Under the pieces are notes generated by a model. That model worked only from the letters and a program-made list of their open reading frames with translations, made no database searches and was not told where the DNA came from. From Verticiella alkaliphila (GTDB taxonomy: Bacteria > Pseudomonadota > Gammaproteobacteria > Burkholderiales > Burkholderiaceae_B): DNA of 64,000 bases. Positions within the stretch are counted from its first letter, which is position 1; every line of letters starts with the position of its first letter. The DNA lies in assembly GCF_018904615.1 (NCBI RefSeq), contig NZ_JADCNH010000007.1:1-64000 (forward strand). Reading direction: 5' to 3'. This document shows, one piece after another, positions 47,655 to 56,957 of this stretch. The translations under genes and the position numbers were made by a program.

Positions 47655-48581
47655 ATGAGTATTGATGCCTCCCGATGGGCTCGGCTCGCCGATGTTCAGA
47701 AGTCCTCCAACAAAGCCGTGCTGCTGGAACTCGCTCACCTGGTGCGCTATGGCGCCACCGCCTGGACGGCATTCGCATCCATTGAGTACCTCGCGCGAAT
47801 CACGCACCTGAACCGCAAAACCGTCATCGACTCGCTGGCCAGGCTGCGCGAACTGGGTGTCATCCAGGACACGGGCCGCAAGGCAGGCGCGAATAGAAGC
47901 TGCCCGGTGTACAGCCTCTGCCCGTCCGCTGTACCACTGGTCTGCGAGCCCGACGCCGCCGGCGCAGGGACGCTAGACATTCCGACTGATGAAGACGGAA
48001 ACGGAGATGATCAACACCAGCCCCCCGTGCCTCCGGGAGAGGGTGCCGGCCAAGCTCAAGACCCGCACGCGCCGGCCGCGCCTCCGAAGACAACATCGGC
48101 GGACGCCTCTGCGTCGGGATCGGCTACAGCGGCACCTGGACGACGTCAGAAGGCCCCGACAACGAACCCGCCTGTCGTTGCCGGTGCGGGAGGGAGTTGC
48201 CTAGCGCCTGGATGGACGCTGCCAGAGACATGGCGGGCGTGGACGGCGCAGGTACGGCCACGCTGGACAGCGCAACAGACCGATGCATTGGCTGCGACCT
48301 TCGGGGCCTACTGGCGATCCAAAGGGGACGCGGGCCTTTCAGCAGACTGGTTTGAGACCTGGCGCGGATGGGTCTTCAGACAACGCGACAAGCAGACCTC
48401 TATGAGTGGCCGCGCCTGGGACAGTTCGTGGTCTGGCATCGTGGCCAAGGGCGAAGAGCTACGTCTATTCCAGGGCCCTTCGGAGAGCTGCCCGGCGTTC
48501 CGACAACGTGTTCACGATGCGGTGCACCGGGCCGCTTCATCCCCAGCACTTGCCCACAACCTGGCCCAATTTCGGGCCTAG
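47655..48581 (+). CDS. Putative replication initiator with winged-helix domain
   Basis: This 308-residue protein has an N-terminal HTH_36-like winged helix (ASIEYLARITHLNRKTVIDSL, LRELGVIQDTGRKAG), a proline/alanine-rich linker (about 110-175) and a C-terminal helical domain (WTLPETWRAWTAQVR, DWFETWRGWVFRQ). It is followed immediately by DnaA-like boxes and iterons, so a Rep or replication-regulator role is inferred from context. The domain pairing resembles phage O/plasmid initiators but is not a textbook Rep. Confidence 0.6.
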   Translation: MSIDASRWARLADVQKSSNKAVLLELAHLVRYGATAWTAFASIEYLARITHLNRKTVIDSLARLRELGVIQDTGRKAGANRSCPVYSLCPSAVPLVCEPDAAGAGTLDIPTDEDGNGDDQHQPPVPPGEGAGQAQDPHAPAAPPKTTSADASASGSATAAPGRRQKAPTTNPPVVAGAGGSCLAPGWTLPETWRAWTAQVRPRWTAQQTDALAATFGAYWRSKGDAGLSADWFETWRGWVFRQRDKQTSMSGRAWDSSWSGIVAKGEELRLFQGPSESCPAFRQRVHDAVHRAASSPALAHNLAQFRA

Positions 48582-48713
48582 CGAGTTGTCCACAACCCAG
48601 CCCGATTTCGGATTTCACTTATCCCGATTTCGGATGCCGCCTCTCCCGAAAACGGTACCGACGCCTGTCCCGAAAACGGGCCTCAATAGGTTATAGGTTT
48701 AAAAGATTTGAAA
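48550..48713. other. Candidate replication origin: DnaA-like boxes, iterons and AT-rich segment
   Basis: DnaA-like boxes TTGCCCACA (48550-48558) and TTGTCCACA (48586-48594) flank a first iteron-like CCCAATTTCGGG at 48565. Four more copies of CCCGAWWWCGG follow at 48601, 48623, 48645 and 48669, mostly spaced 22 bases (two helical turns). An AT-rich stretch lies at 48684-48713. This is the classic layout of an iteron plasmid origin. The first boxes overlap the 3' end of the putative initiator gene. Confidence 0.7.
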
Positions 48714-49143
48714 GGGTTCGCGCGCGAGGGCACCGAACCACCACGGCCCAAAACCCGCCTACCCTCCGGTCGCTGCGCTCCCTACGCCCCGCCGCCTACG
48801 GCGTCGGCCTGAACCCCATGATCAAGTCCCCCACCCTTCGGGCGGGGGGAGACTTGGCCCCCCAGCGGTCGGGATGCCCCTCCGACCGTGGGCTTCGCCC
48901 CCCGGCGCTACGCCGCCGGCTCCCCCCTCGCGCCACTGACCGCCCGCCACCGCAGCGCGTAGCACCAAGGCGCGGGGGAGTGCCTCCCCCCTGGCCCGGC
49001 CTTCGGGCCGCGCCGTCCGAGCCCCCCTGGGGGCCGTACCAGCCCCCCGACCGCCTTGCGCAGCCGGCCTCCCCCCGGAATCAGGGCATGCCCCGGACCC
49101 CGTTCAGGCAGCCGGTACGTGCTCACCACCACCTGGAGTTCAC
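48714..49143. other. GC-rich non-coding region with strong hairpins before the stb genes
   Basis: This 430-base stretch has no convincing gene. It contains a long hairpin at 48824-48855 (AAGTC and CCCC arms, a C-UUCG-G tetraloop core, GGGG and GACTT arms) and several shorter C/G-run hairpins. It could hold a single-strand origin or partition/Stb binding sites. A promoter for the stb genes should lie near its right end. Confidence 0.45.
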
Positions 49144-49521
49144 ATGCCACAGCCCGAGACCGTGCTGGCAGCTATCGAGGCCATGCCGATCGGCGACACA
49201 TCGCGACAGTTGCGCGGTCTGCTGCCGGCGATCGACCGACGCATCGCAGACGGCGTCTCGCACCAGGAGATCGTCGCGTTGCTGGCCAACCACGGCCTGA
49301 ACATCTCCGTGCCCACGCTGCGCAAGCGGCTGTATCGCTGGCGCAAGGCGAATCAGCCCAGCGCCTCAAGCGCAGCACCGGCCACTCCTCGTCTTGATCC
49401 TGCGCCTGTCCATGGGCTGCAGCCCCCTGGCCGCATCCGCAACCGGGCCGACCTGGCCAACCTTCGCACCACCGAAATCGATCTCGACACCCTCGCCCAA
49501 CTGGGCAAATCCAAGGAGTAA
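49144..49521 (+). CDS. StbA-like small DNA-binding protein
   Basis: This 125-residue protein has an HTH-like segment (GVSHQEIVALLANHGLNIS, PTLRKRLYRWRKA) and a polar tail. Position right before a StbB-like ATPase and size suggest a StbA-type plasmid stability/DNA-binding protein, as in R388 stbABC. The assignment rests mainly on context. Confidence 0.55.
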   Translation: MPQPETVLAAIEAMPIGDTSRQLRGLLPAIDRRIADGVSHQEIVALLANHGLNISVPTLRKRLYRWRKANQPSASSAAPATPRLDPAPVHGLQPPGRIRNRADLANLRTTEIDLDTLAQLGKSKE

Positions 49522-49525
49522 CTCC

Positions 49526-50233
49526 ATGAAAGTTGCAGTCCTGAACTACAGCGGTTCCGTTGGCAAGACCACCATCGCCTCGCACCTGCTGTCCCCCCGC
49601 ATGGCCGACGCGCCGATCTTTGCCGTCGAGAGCACCAACGAAACCGCGGCCGACCTCGGCCTGGACATCGAACAGCTCCGTGGCGGACAGTTCGGATCCT
49701 TGTACAAGCGGCTGCTGAGTCTCGACAACGCCATCGTGGATGTAGGTGCGTCCAACATCGAGGACTTCCTCGACCGGGTGGCCAAGTATGAGGACTCGCA
49801 CGACGAGCTGGATGCCTACATCGTGCCTGTCGTCAGCACTGGCAAAGCACAGCGCGAGTCCATCAAGACGATCCAGGCCTTGGCGGGTGTAGGTGTGCCC
49901 TCTGACCGCATCCACGTCGTATTCAACCGGGTAGAGGTTGACGTTCGCGATGAGTTCGCGGCGATCTTCGGCTATGCGAAGGCCTCCAAGGCGTTCACGC
50001 TGACGCCAGACGCAGTCGTCTGGGAGAACGAGGTGTTCGAAGCGCTGGCCGCCAAGCGACTGACGATCGCGAACCTGCTTGCCGACGACACGGACTACCG
50101 CGCGCTGCTGCGTGGGAACCCTGACGCCGACGTCAAGCAGCGCAACCAGTGGACGGACATGCTCGCCGCGCGCGCGCTGGCAAAACCCGTGAGTCGCAAC
50201 CTCGACGCCGTCTTCGATGCGCTCATGAGCTGA
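49526..50233 (+). CDS. StbB-like ParA-family ATPase
   Basis: This 235-residue ATPase has a deviant Walker-like start MKVAVLNYSGSVGKTTIASH and a downstream VPVVSTGKAQRESIKTIQAL. This matches the StbB type (MinD/ParA related) of conjugative plasmids, where StbB promotes conjugation and plasmid localisation. ATG 49526 follows AAGGAG. It lies five bases after the StbA-like gene. Confidence 0.75.
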   Translation: MKVAVLNYSGSVGKTTIASHLLSPRMADAPIFAVESTNETAADLGLDIEQLRGGQFGSLYKRLLSLDNAIVDVGASNIEDFLDRVAKYEDSHDELDAYIVPVVSTGKAQRESIKTIQALAGVGVPSDRIHVVFNRVEVDVRDEFAAIFGYAKASKAFTLTPDAVVWENEVFEALAAKRLTIANLLADDTDYRALLRGNPDADVKQRNQWTDMLAARALAKPVSRNLDAVFDALMS

Positions 50234-50235
50234 CC

Positions 50236-50610
50236 ATGGCCGATCCACGCACCAAGCTTGACTTCTTGTACCAGGAGGCGCTGGGCGACATCGGCGCGCT
50301 GACAACGCGCTTGGAGATCGCCGCCAAAGATCTGCAGGCCGCACAGCAGGCATTGGCGGATCTTCCCGGCAAGGTCGCCGCGGCCGTTGAGCGGGAAGGT
50401 CCGCGGCTGGCAGACGACCTTCGCAAAGCCTCCGTCGACGCAGAGCGTTCCCTGGTTAGCGTCACCCGCGAACTGGGCACCAACGCGGCCAGCATCCACG
50501 CCGCCACACGCAGAAACACACACATTGCCCTGGCAGTCGGCATGGCCGCCGGCGCCCTCGCCGGCGCCGCGGCCGGCTACCTGGCAGCGGCACTGGCGTT
50601 TTCCGCCTGA
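50236..50610 (+). CDS. StbC-like small membrane protein
   Basis: This 124-residue protein has a long coiled-coil-like helix (residues about 10-90, LTTRLEIAAKDLQAAQQALADL) followed by one glycine/alanine-rich membrane segment at about 95-122. Position after StbB fits StbC of R388-like plasmids, whose function is unknown. It starts two bases after StbB. Confidence 0.6.
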   Translation: MADPRTKLDFLYQEALGDIGALTTRLEIAAKDLQAAQQALADLPGKVAAAVEREGPRLADDLRKASVDAERSLVSVTRELGTNAASIHAATRRNTHIALAVGMAAGALAGAAAGYLAAALAFSA

Positions 50611-50627
50611 TCCCTTCTGGAGCTCAC

Positions 50628-52181
50628 ATGGCACCCGACACACGGCGCTTCATCCTGTGGAGCGCGTTTCTCTTTCTGCCCATCAGCGGGTGGGCGGTTG
50701 GCGCTCATCACCTCGGCCTGTTCCACGCCCCTGGCTCTCTCATCCGGAACGCCATTGCCCTAGTGCCGGCGACCTGGTCGTACGATCCGTTGGTGTACGG
50801 CCTGGTCGGTGGGGCCGTCGCAGCGTCACTGGTATTTCTGCTCGTGCTGTTGCCTGAAAGAAAGACCGACGGCTTCGCTGGCGCGAAGTACCGAAAGTTC
50901 GTTCGTGGGACTCGCGTCGCAACGGCCGATAAGCTGCGCAGTCTGACCCAGCAGGAGGCGCCGCAGATCGACGTCGCCGGCATTCCGATGCCTACCGACG
51001 CTGAAACTCTACATCTGCTGATCAACGGTGCCACCGGCTCCGGCAAGTCAGTGATGTTGCGTCGGCTGACGTACACCGCTCGCCGGCGCGGGGACCGCAT
51101 GTTCGTGGTGGATCCCAACGGAGATCTGCTATCGAGATTCGCGCGGCCGGGCGACGTCATTCTCAATCCCTATGACGCCCGCACACAGGGCTGGTCGTTC
51201 TTCAACGAAATCCGGGCCGACTATGACTGGCACCGCTTTGCCTTCTCGCTGGTGCCGCTGGGCAAGGACGCCAACGCTGAAGAGTGGAACACGTACGGCA
51301 GATTGCTGCTGCGAGAAGCCGCCAAGAAGCTGCACATGATGGGCCAGCCCTCGATCCACGAGCTTTTCCGGTGGTGCACGATCGCCCCACCTGATGAACT
51401 AAAGCTTTTCCTCGAGGGCACCCTGGCCGAATCGCTGTTCGCGGGCTCGTCCGAAGCCAGCCGCGCCCTTTCCAGCGCCCGCTTCGTGCTCTCCAGCAAG
51501 CTTGCCGAGCACACGTCGATGCCAGCGGGGGACTTCTCGATCCGGGATTGGCTGGCGGATCCCGATGCAGGCTCGCTCTTCGTGACCTGGCGCGAGGACA
51601 TGGCGAAGGCGATGAAGCCGCTTGTGTCGGCCTGGACCGACGTGTTCTGCACCTCGATCCTTTCGTTGCCAGAGAGCCGCTCAAGGCGCTGGTGGCTGAA
51701 CATTGACGAGCTGGCCAGCCTGGAGAAACTGGCCAGTCTGCAGGACGCGCTGACCAAGGGCCGCAAGCACGGATTGCGCGTGTGCGCCTGCCTGCAGGCT
51801 ACCTCCCAACTGAACGACATCTATGGCGGTGACCAAGCCCAGACTCTGCGCGCCTCCTTCCGCTCGTTGGTGGTCCTGGGTGGCGCAAAGACCGACCCCC
51901 AGACTGCCGAGGATATGAGCAAGGCGCTGGGGGAGCACGAAGTCGAGCGCATCGACTACAGCCAGACTCGCGCCGTGCGCAGCGAGTCGACAGGGGAACG
52001 TATCGTCCGCACACGCGAGCGTGTGGTCATGCCGGCAGAAGTGGCTGCGCTTCCGCATCTCACTGGCTACGTCGCGTTCGCCGGCGAACTGCCAATCGCG
52101 CGGGTCGTGCTCACGCCCACTGACTTTCGTCAGCACACGGCCCCGTTCGTCGAATCCACCGCGTTCCGAACAAATCCTTAG
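50628..52181 (+). CDS. TrwB/VirD4 coupling ATPase
   Basis: This 517-residue type IV coupling protein has two N-terminal membrane helices (about 8-30 and 55-75), Walker A GATGSGKS at residue 134, VVDPNGDLLSRF, a Walker B region RWWLNIDELASL and GLRVCACLQATSQL. It links the relaxosome to the T4SS. The order coupling ATPase then relaxase is the TrwB-TrwC arrangement. Confidence 0.93.
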   Translation: MAPDTRRFILWSAFLFLPISGWAVGAHHLGLFHAPGSLIRNAIALVPATWSYDPLVYGLVGGAVAASLVFLLVLLPERKTDGFAGAKYRKFVRGTRVATADKLRSLTQQEAPQIDVAGIPMPTDAETLHLLINGATGSGKSVMLRRLTYTARRRGDRMFVVDPNGDLLSRFARPGDVILNPYDARTQGWSFFNEIRADYDWHRFAFSLVPLGKDANAEEWNTYGRLLLREAAKKLHMMGQPSIHELFRWCTIAPPDELKLFLEGTLAESLFAGSSEASRALSSARFVLSSKLAEHTSMPAGDFSIRDWLADPDAGSLFVTWREDMAKAMKPLVSAWTDVFCTSILSLPESRSRRWWLNIDELASLEKLASLQDALTKGRKHGLRVCACLQATSQLNDIYGGDQAQTLRASFRSLVVLGGAKTDPQTAEDMSKALGEHEVERIDYSQTRAVRSESTGERIVRTRERVVMPAEVAALPHLTGYVAFAGELPIARVVLTPTDFRQHTAPFVESTAFRTNP

Positions 52182-52198
52182 CTTAATCACGCGCCAAG

Positions 52199-55100
52199 AT
52201 GCTCAAGATCAAGACCCTGCACCGCGCCGCTGCCGGCGACGCGAAGCGTTACTACGTCGACCAGAAGGACGACTACTACTCTAAGGAAGGGGCGTCCCAG
52301 TGGCATGGCAAGGGCGCCGCGGCGCTGGGCCTGCAGGGAGAAGTCACTCCAGAAGACTTCGTCGGTGCCCTGCGTGGCGAATTGGCAGGCAAGCTCAGCA
52401 TGCCAGCGACGACACGCAAGGACTCAAAAGCGCGTGCTGGCATGGACCTTACCTTCAGCGCGCCCAAGAGCGTCACGCTCCAGGCTCTCCTCGGCGGCGA
52501 CGGTCGGGTCATCGCAGCGCACGACCGAGCCGTGGCAAGCGCGCTGACTGAAGCCGAGTCATATGCGGCCACGCGTAGCAAGACATCCGGCAAGGTCCAC
52601 CGAGAACGCACTACAAACCTCGTGGCCGCGACTTTCCGCCATGAGACTGCACGGCCAACCGCCAACGACTTGCCCGACCCGCAGTTGCACACGCATGCGA
52701 TCGTCATGAACATGACCCAGCGATCGGACGGGTCATGGAGAGCGTTGGACAACAGCGCGATTTTTGACATGAAGCGCTACATCGACGCCGTGTATGTCTC
52801 TGAGCTGGCGAAGGAGCTGCGGCAGTTGGGCTACGACGTGCGCTTCAACAAGGACGGATCCTTCGACCTTGCCCATATCTCCAGGGATCAGATCGAAGCA
52901 TTCAGCAAGCGTAGCGCTGACCTTGAAGCCACGCTGCGCGCCGAAGGGCTGACGAGAGCCACAGCCTCGAGCAACAAGAAGCAAACGATCATCCTGAAGT
53001 CGCGCCTAGGGAAGGATCTAGAGCTCAGTCGTGACGAACTGCGCAAGGAGTGGATGCAACAGGCGCAGGCAATCGGGCTTCAGTTCGACCCTGAACTCAA
53101 CGCAACCGAACGGATGGACGCTCACGCAGAGGTGCGGCTAGAAGGCCCGATCCCTGGCATGCCCGGCCCATCTGAGTCTCCTATAGATGCCGGCCTTCAA
53201 TCCGATGCGCTCCACGAGCGGGAGACGCTTCTACAGCGAGTCATGCGAGCATTCGGTTTCGCGAGCGAAATCCATTCGCCGCAAACGCAGACTGTGCCGG
53301 CGAGCACAGTACCACCAACGTCGCGTTCCTCTGCACCCCCTGGCAACAGGGGAGTGACGGAACCAGCCGACTCCGGTGCCCAGCGCACAGAGGTGGAGCC
53401 GGGCGATGTCGCAGCTGAGGCCGCAGTCCGCTGGGCCCTGCGCCACCTGACAGAGCGAGAAAGCATCGTCGACATGAGCAGTTGCGCATCAAAGCACTGA
53501 CGCATGCCGCGGGCAAAGCCTCTCCAGGGCAGATCGGATCATCAATCAGCAGCCTGATCAATCGTGGGATGATAGTAGTACGCACCGCGACGTACCGACC
53601 CGCCGCGAACGCCCGCGATGGCGCTGCCCTAACGGCAGAAGGCTGGATGGAGCAGATCAGAAGGCAGGGAAGATCGGCCCAGGCGGCTGAAGCGCTGGTG
53701 ACGAACGCCGTGGCAGAAGGCAGGCTCATCCCTGACGCTCCGAGCTACACCACACCTCAAGCTCGCCGACGCGAGCTTTCGGTACTTCGAGTCGAGCAAG
53801 ACGGCAGAGAGTCGATCAAGCCCGTCCTCTCGATGTCCGACGCGCAGACCGTGCTGAACGACGCGAAGCTGTCGCCTGGTCAGCGCCAGGCCGCCGAGCT
53901 CATGCTCACCACCTCGAATCGCGTAGTCGGCGTACAAGGCCTCGCCGGAACGGGCAAGTCGCATATGCTCAAGCCGACGCTCAAGGCCATCGAGGCTGCA
54001 GGCTACAAAGTCCAGACTGTGGCGTCCTACGGCGCCCAAGTCCGTGCGCTGCGAGACCTCGGTGTCGAATCGGCCACGATCGCCTCAATGCTCGGCGCCA
54101 CAACGGCTGGCCGCTTCGTCATGGATAGCAAGACCGTTCTCGTCGTCGACGAAGCGGGAGTAGTACCCGCACGTCTCATGGACAAGCTGCTCGTGCAAGC
54201 CGAGCGCGCGAATGCGCGTGTCGTGCTCATCGGCGACACAGGCCAGACCAAAGCCATTGAGGCTGGAAAGCCTTTCGATCAGCTGCAGGCAGCGGGCATG
54301 ACCACGGCTCTGATGGGCGAGATCAAACGCCAGTTGGACCCAGTGCTGCGCGAGGCAGTGGTGCTGGCGTCTCAAGGCAAAGCTCATGACTCCTTGGAGA
54401 AAATCACGAACGTCCAGCAGTTCAAGGACAAAGCCGATCGTTGGGAGGCTCTGGCAGCCGCCTTCGCTGAACGTGACGCCGCGACGCGAGACAACACGCT
54501 GATTGTCACTGGAACAAACGAGTCGCGGCGCGCGATCAACGACTTGGTACGCACCAAGCTCGGCCTTGACGGCACGGGTCGAGACTACACACTTCTGCGT
54601 CGTCGTGACACCACACAAGCGGAACGCCGGCATTCAAAGTACTTCGTCCGCGGGGACATCATCCAGCCAGAGCGGAATTACGCGTCAGGCCTCAAGCGCG
54701 GGACGATGTACACGATCCTCGGGTCGGGAGAGGGAAACATGCTCAAGGTAGTGGCTGACGACGGCAGCCAGGTCGAGTTCGACCCGCGCCGTACCCTGAA
54801 GCTATCGGTCTACGAGCCGGAAAGCGCAGAACTAGCAGTGGGCGACTGGATCAGAATCACACGTAACGACGCTGCCCGCGACCTCGCAACGGGCAACCGC
54901 TTCCAGGTCTCGGCCATGGACGACACCAACATCACGTTGACCGCACCGGACCGAGAGGTCAAGCTGCCCGCGACCGAGAGATTGCACGTGGATCTGGCCT
55001 ACGCCACGACAGTACACGGCAGCCAGGGGCTCACCTCTGACCACGTCCTTTTTCATGCAGACAGCAAGAGCAGGACGACTTCCAAGGAGGTCTACTACGT

Positions 55101-55215
55101 CGCGGTCTCGCGGGCGCGGCATACGGCGGAGATTTTCACGGACGACGCATCAAGGCTGCCAGCCTCTGTTATGCGAGCAGCCGAGAAAGGGACCGCGCTT
55201 GAACTAGCTTCCTAG
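52199..55215 (+). pseudogene. TrwC/TraI (MobF) relaxase-helicase split by a -1 frameshift
   Basis: The first frame (52199-53500) encodes the TrwC-type relaxase domain: catalytic tyrosines Y18 and Y26/Y27 (KRYYVDQKDDYYSKEG) and the metal-binding QLHTHAIVMN with H164 and H166, preceded by H148. The second frame (open through 53482-55215) carries the helicase with Walker A GLAGTGKS, VLVVDEAG, TGTNESRRAIND and YVAVSRAR. The two join near 53470-53476 with a -1 shift. Separate expression is possible, because a TTG at 53482 could start the helicase, but MobF enzymes are normally one polypeptide. Confidence 0.82.
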
Positions 55216-55369
55216 CTAGGCGGTCGTTTCTGCTACTCAGGGTGCTGTTGGCTCTCAAGCTAGTGGCTGGGCCTCAGCGAGATATCTGCATCTGGCCGCT
55301 GGCTCTGAGCGAATGCGTTCGCCTCACAACATTTTTGAGGAAAGTTGCGTTAACATTATGTGCTAAACA

Positions 55370-55385
55370 CTGTATTTTTATACAG
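55370..55385. promoter_or_regulatory. LexA (SOS) box upstream of the Panacea operon
   Basis: CTGTATTTTTATACAG is a perfect CTGT-N8-ACAG palindrome matching the LexA consensus of gamma- and many betaproteobacteria. It lies 16 bases before the antitoxin-domain gene's ATG. An AT-rich promoter-like stretch with candidate TTGAGG at 55335 lies upstream. This suggests SOS induction of the two-gene module. Confidence 0.75.
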
Positions 55386-55401
55386 CCTTACCGGAGGCCT
55401 T

Positions 55402-55908
55402 ATGTACAGCGCCAAGGCTGTTGCAAACTACTTTATCGAGCGGGCGAAGCAGACCAAGTCTTCGCTTGATCCGATGAAGTTGCAGAAGCTCGTCTACTAC
55501 GCAAACGGGTGGTACTTGGGTACCACCGGCACCCCCCTGATCAACGAACCGATCGAGGCGTGGCCCTACGGACCCGTGATTCCTTCCATCTATCATGAGT
55601 TCAAACAGTACGGCCGACAGCCCATCAAAGCTCTCGCTACCGAACTTACTGAGGACTTCGATTTCGCTCCGATAGATCCACCACAGGACGAGAAAGTGCA
55701 GCGGTTTCTTCGAAAGGTCTGGGACACTTACTCCAAGTATTCCGGCATTCAATTATCGGAGATGACTCACGCCCCAGGCGGGCCATGGGACCGTGCACGA
55801 TCGCTGTCGAGCGGAGGTCGGGGAACTGACATACCGCCTGAGTTCATCAAGAAGCACTTCGAAGACGCATTGGCTCGAATCCGTGCGCGAGCAGCGGCGA
55901 AGAAATGA
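55402..55908 (+). CDS. Panacea/DUF4065 (SocA, GepA-type) antitoxin-domain protein
   Basis: This 168-residue protein has the DUF4065 signature LDPMKLQKLVYYANGWYL, EPIEAWPYGPVIPSIYHEF and a C-terminal acidic/helical tail. Panacea domains neutralise many unrelated toxins. ATG 55402 follows GGAGG at five bases. An SOS box precedes it and a membrane-protein gene overlaps its stop (ATGA). Confidence 0.85.
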   Translation: MYSAKAVANYFIERAKQTKSSLDPMKLQKLVYYANGWYLGTTGTPLINEPIEAWPYGPVIPSIYHEFKQYGRQPIKALATELTEDFDFAPIDPPQDEKVQRFLRKVWDTYSKYSGIQLSEMTHAPGGPWDRARSLSSGGRGTDIPPEFIKKHFEDALARIRARAAAKK

Positions 55909-56267
55909 CGCCACCGGATATCGACGAGATCGAAGGGCTGGAGCTGGACGGTGCAGAACCTAAGAGTGCTGACCCTCCTCGGGTGAGCGGCTCGGACGAA
56001 GCCAAGTTCTTTGAGCAGTATCGATACAAGTACTTGCTTGCTAAGCAGCGACAAGGGCTTGGGTTCGTCGGTAAGTTTCTCGGGTCAGATGGCGCAGCGG
56101 GTACGAACATCGCAGGGCTGGTGATCGCATTCTGTCTGATCACATATGCGGTTACGCTGTTCGTCGACGGCGACCATCTTGCGGTCGCACGGGCCGGCTT
56201 GTTAGGGCTGGCTGGGAGCGCTCTCGGCTATGTTTTCGGTGTTTCGGCTCGACGTGAGCCTGATTGA
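55905..56267 (+). CDS. Two-helix membrane protein, candidate toxin paired with the Panacea protein
   Basis: This 120-residue protein has a charged N-terminal half and two membrane helices (about residues 66-87, NIAGLVIAFCLITYAVTLF, and 92-115). It overlaps the Panacea gene by four bases, so the two are coexpressed. Membrane-active toxins are among known Panacea partners, but this sequence does not match a family I recognise. Confidence 0.55.
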   Translation: MTPPDIDEIEGLELDGAEPKSADPPRVSGSDEAKFFEQYRYKYLLAKQRQGLGFVGKFLGSDGAAGTNIAGLVIAFCLITYAVTLFVDGDHLAVARAGLLGLAGSALGYVFGVSARREPD

Positions 56268-56421
56268 TCCTGCCGTGCGCTGTCAACGGGAATTGCCGCG
56301 GCGGTGCACGGCCGCAGGATACAAAAGGTTGGCCAGACCAACAATCTTCAGCTATGTTCGAAGAGTATCAGCCTATGCACCAGGCTGCTGAACATCCAGC
56401 TAACAACGGTTGGTAGCACCG

Positions 56422-56763
56422 CTACTCTCTGCAGTCGCGCGGACGGGAATGACCTGTATGGACGTCTAGCCCCAGCCGCCGCATCTCGGCATGCACAGCC
56501 CGGAGCCTGTCGCCTCCAGCAAGGCTGCGCAGCAGGTATAGAGATTCAATGCCAAGCGCGCTATTGTCAGCCGACTCGCTCTCGTGCACGCGGCCCGTCG
56601 CTGACGCCTGGTGCGCTATTAGCTGCCTCAACTGTGCAAGCTCTCGCGAGAGTTCTTGGGATCGCTCCAGCTCTCGCCGGATCCATGTCGACTGGTCGAG
56701 CCCGGCAGCTGCGGCAGCTGAAAGGTATCGCTTCTTCGCCGCCACGGGCAGGCGAAACTTCAT
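56422..56763 (-). CDS. Ribbon-helix-helix-like relaxosome accessory (TrwA/MobC-type) protein
   Basis: This 113-residue protein has an N-terminal MKFRLPVAAKKRYLSAAAAA, then LDQSTWIRRELER, compatible with a ribbon-helix-helix or MobC-type DNA-binding fold, and a helical C-terminal part. It is the only minus-strand gene of the accessory block and faces away from the candidate oriT. GTG 56781 is an alternative start. A relaxosome accessory or repressor role is inferred from position. Confidence 0.55.
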   Translation of the reverse strand: MKFRLPVAAKKRYLSAAAAAGLDQSTWIRRELERSQELSRELAQLRQLIAHQASATGRVHESESADNSALGIESLYLLRSLAGGDRLRAVHAEMRRLGLDVHTGHSRPRDCRE

Positions 56764-56920
56764 TTCTGCGTCGAGATTCACAACCTAACACCCTGTGGCC
56801 CAGAATGAGCCACAAAAAGAACATTAGAGATCAACAGTTTGTCTGCACATTGTACCCCACAGCGTGCTACAAACGGAAGTCAGCCATCTGCGATAGCCTT
56901 TAATTTTCAATGGGTTATGA

Positions 56921-56957
56921 GCACCTGGAAGGTGCGTTAGGTGTGGGGGGCTTTTTG
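56921..56957. other. Candidate oriT nic region (F-like MobF)
   Basis: A perfect hairpin GCACCT-GGA-AGGTGC (56921-56935) runs directly into GCGTTAGGTGTGG and GGGGCTTTTTG (56934-56957). This resembles the F plasmid nic region (GCGTGGGGTGT/GGTGCTTTT), which is cut by a MobF relaxase of the same superfamily as the one here. By analogy the nick would follow T56944. Confidence 0.5.

Noticed and set aside
48368-49300. 310-codon plus-strand frame running through the origin region
   Set aside because: It crosses the iterons and C-run hairpins and overlaps two better genes; the product is low-complexity.
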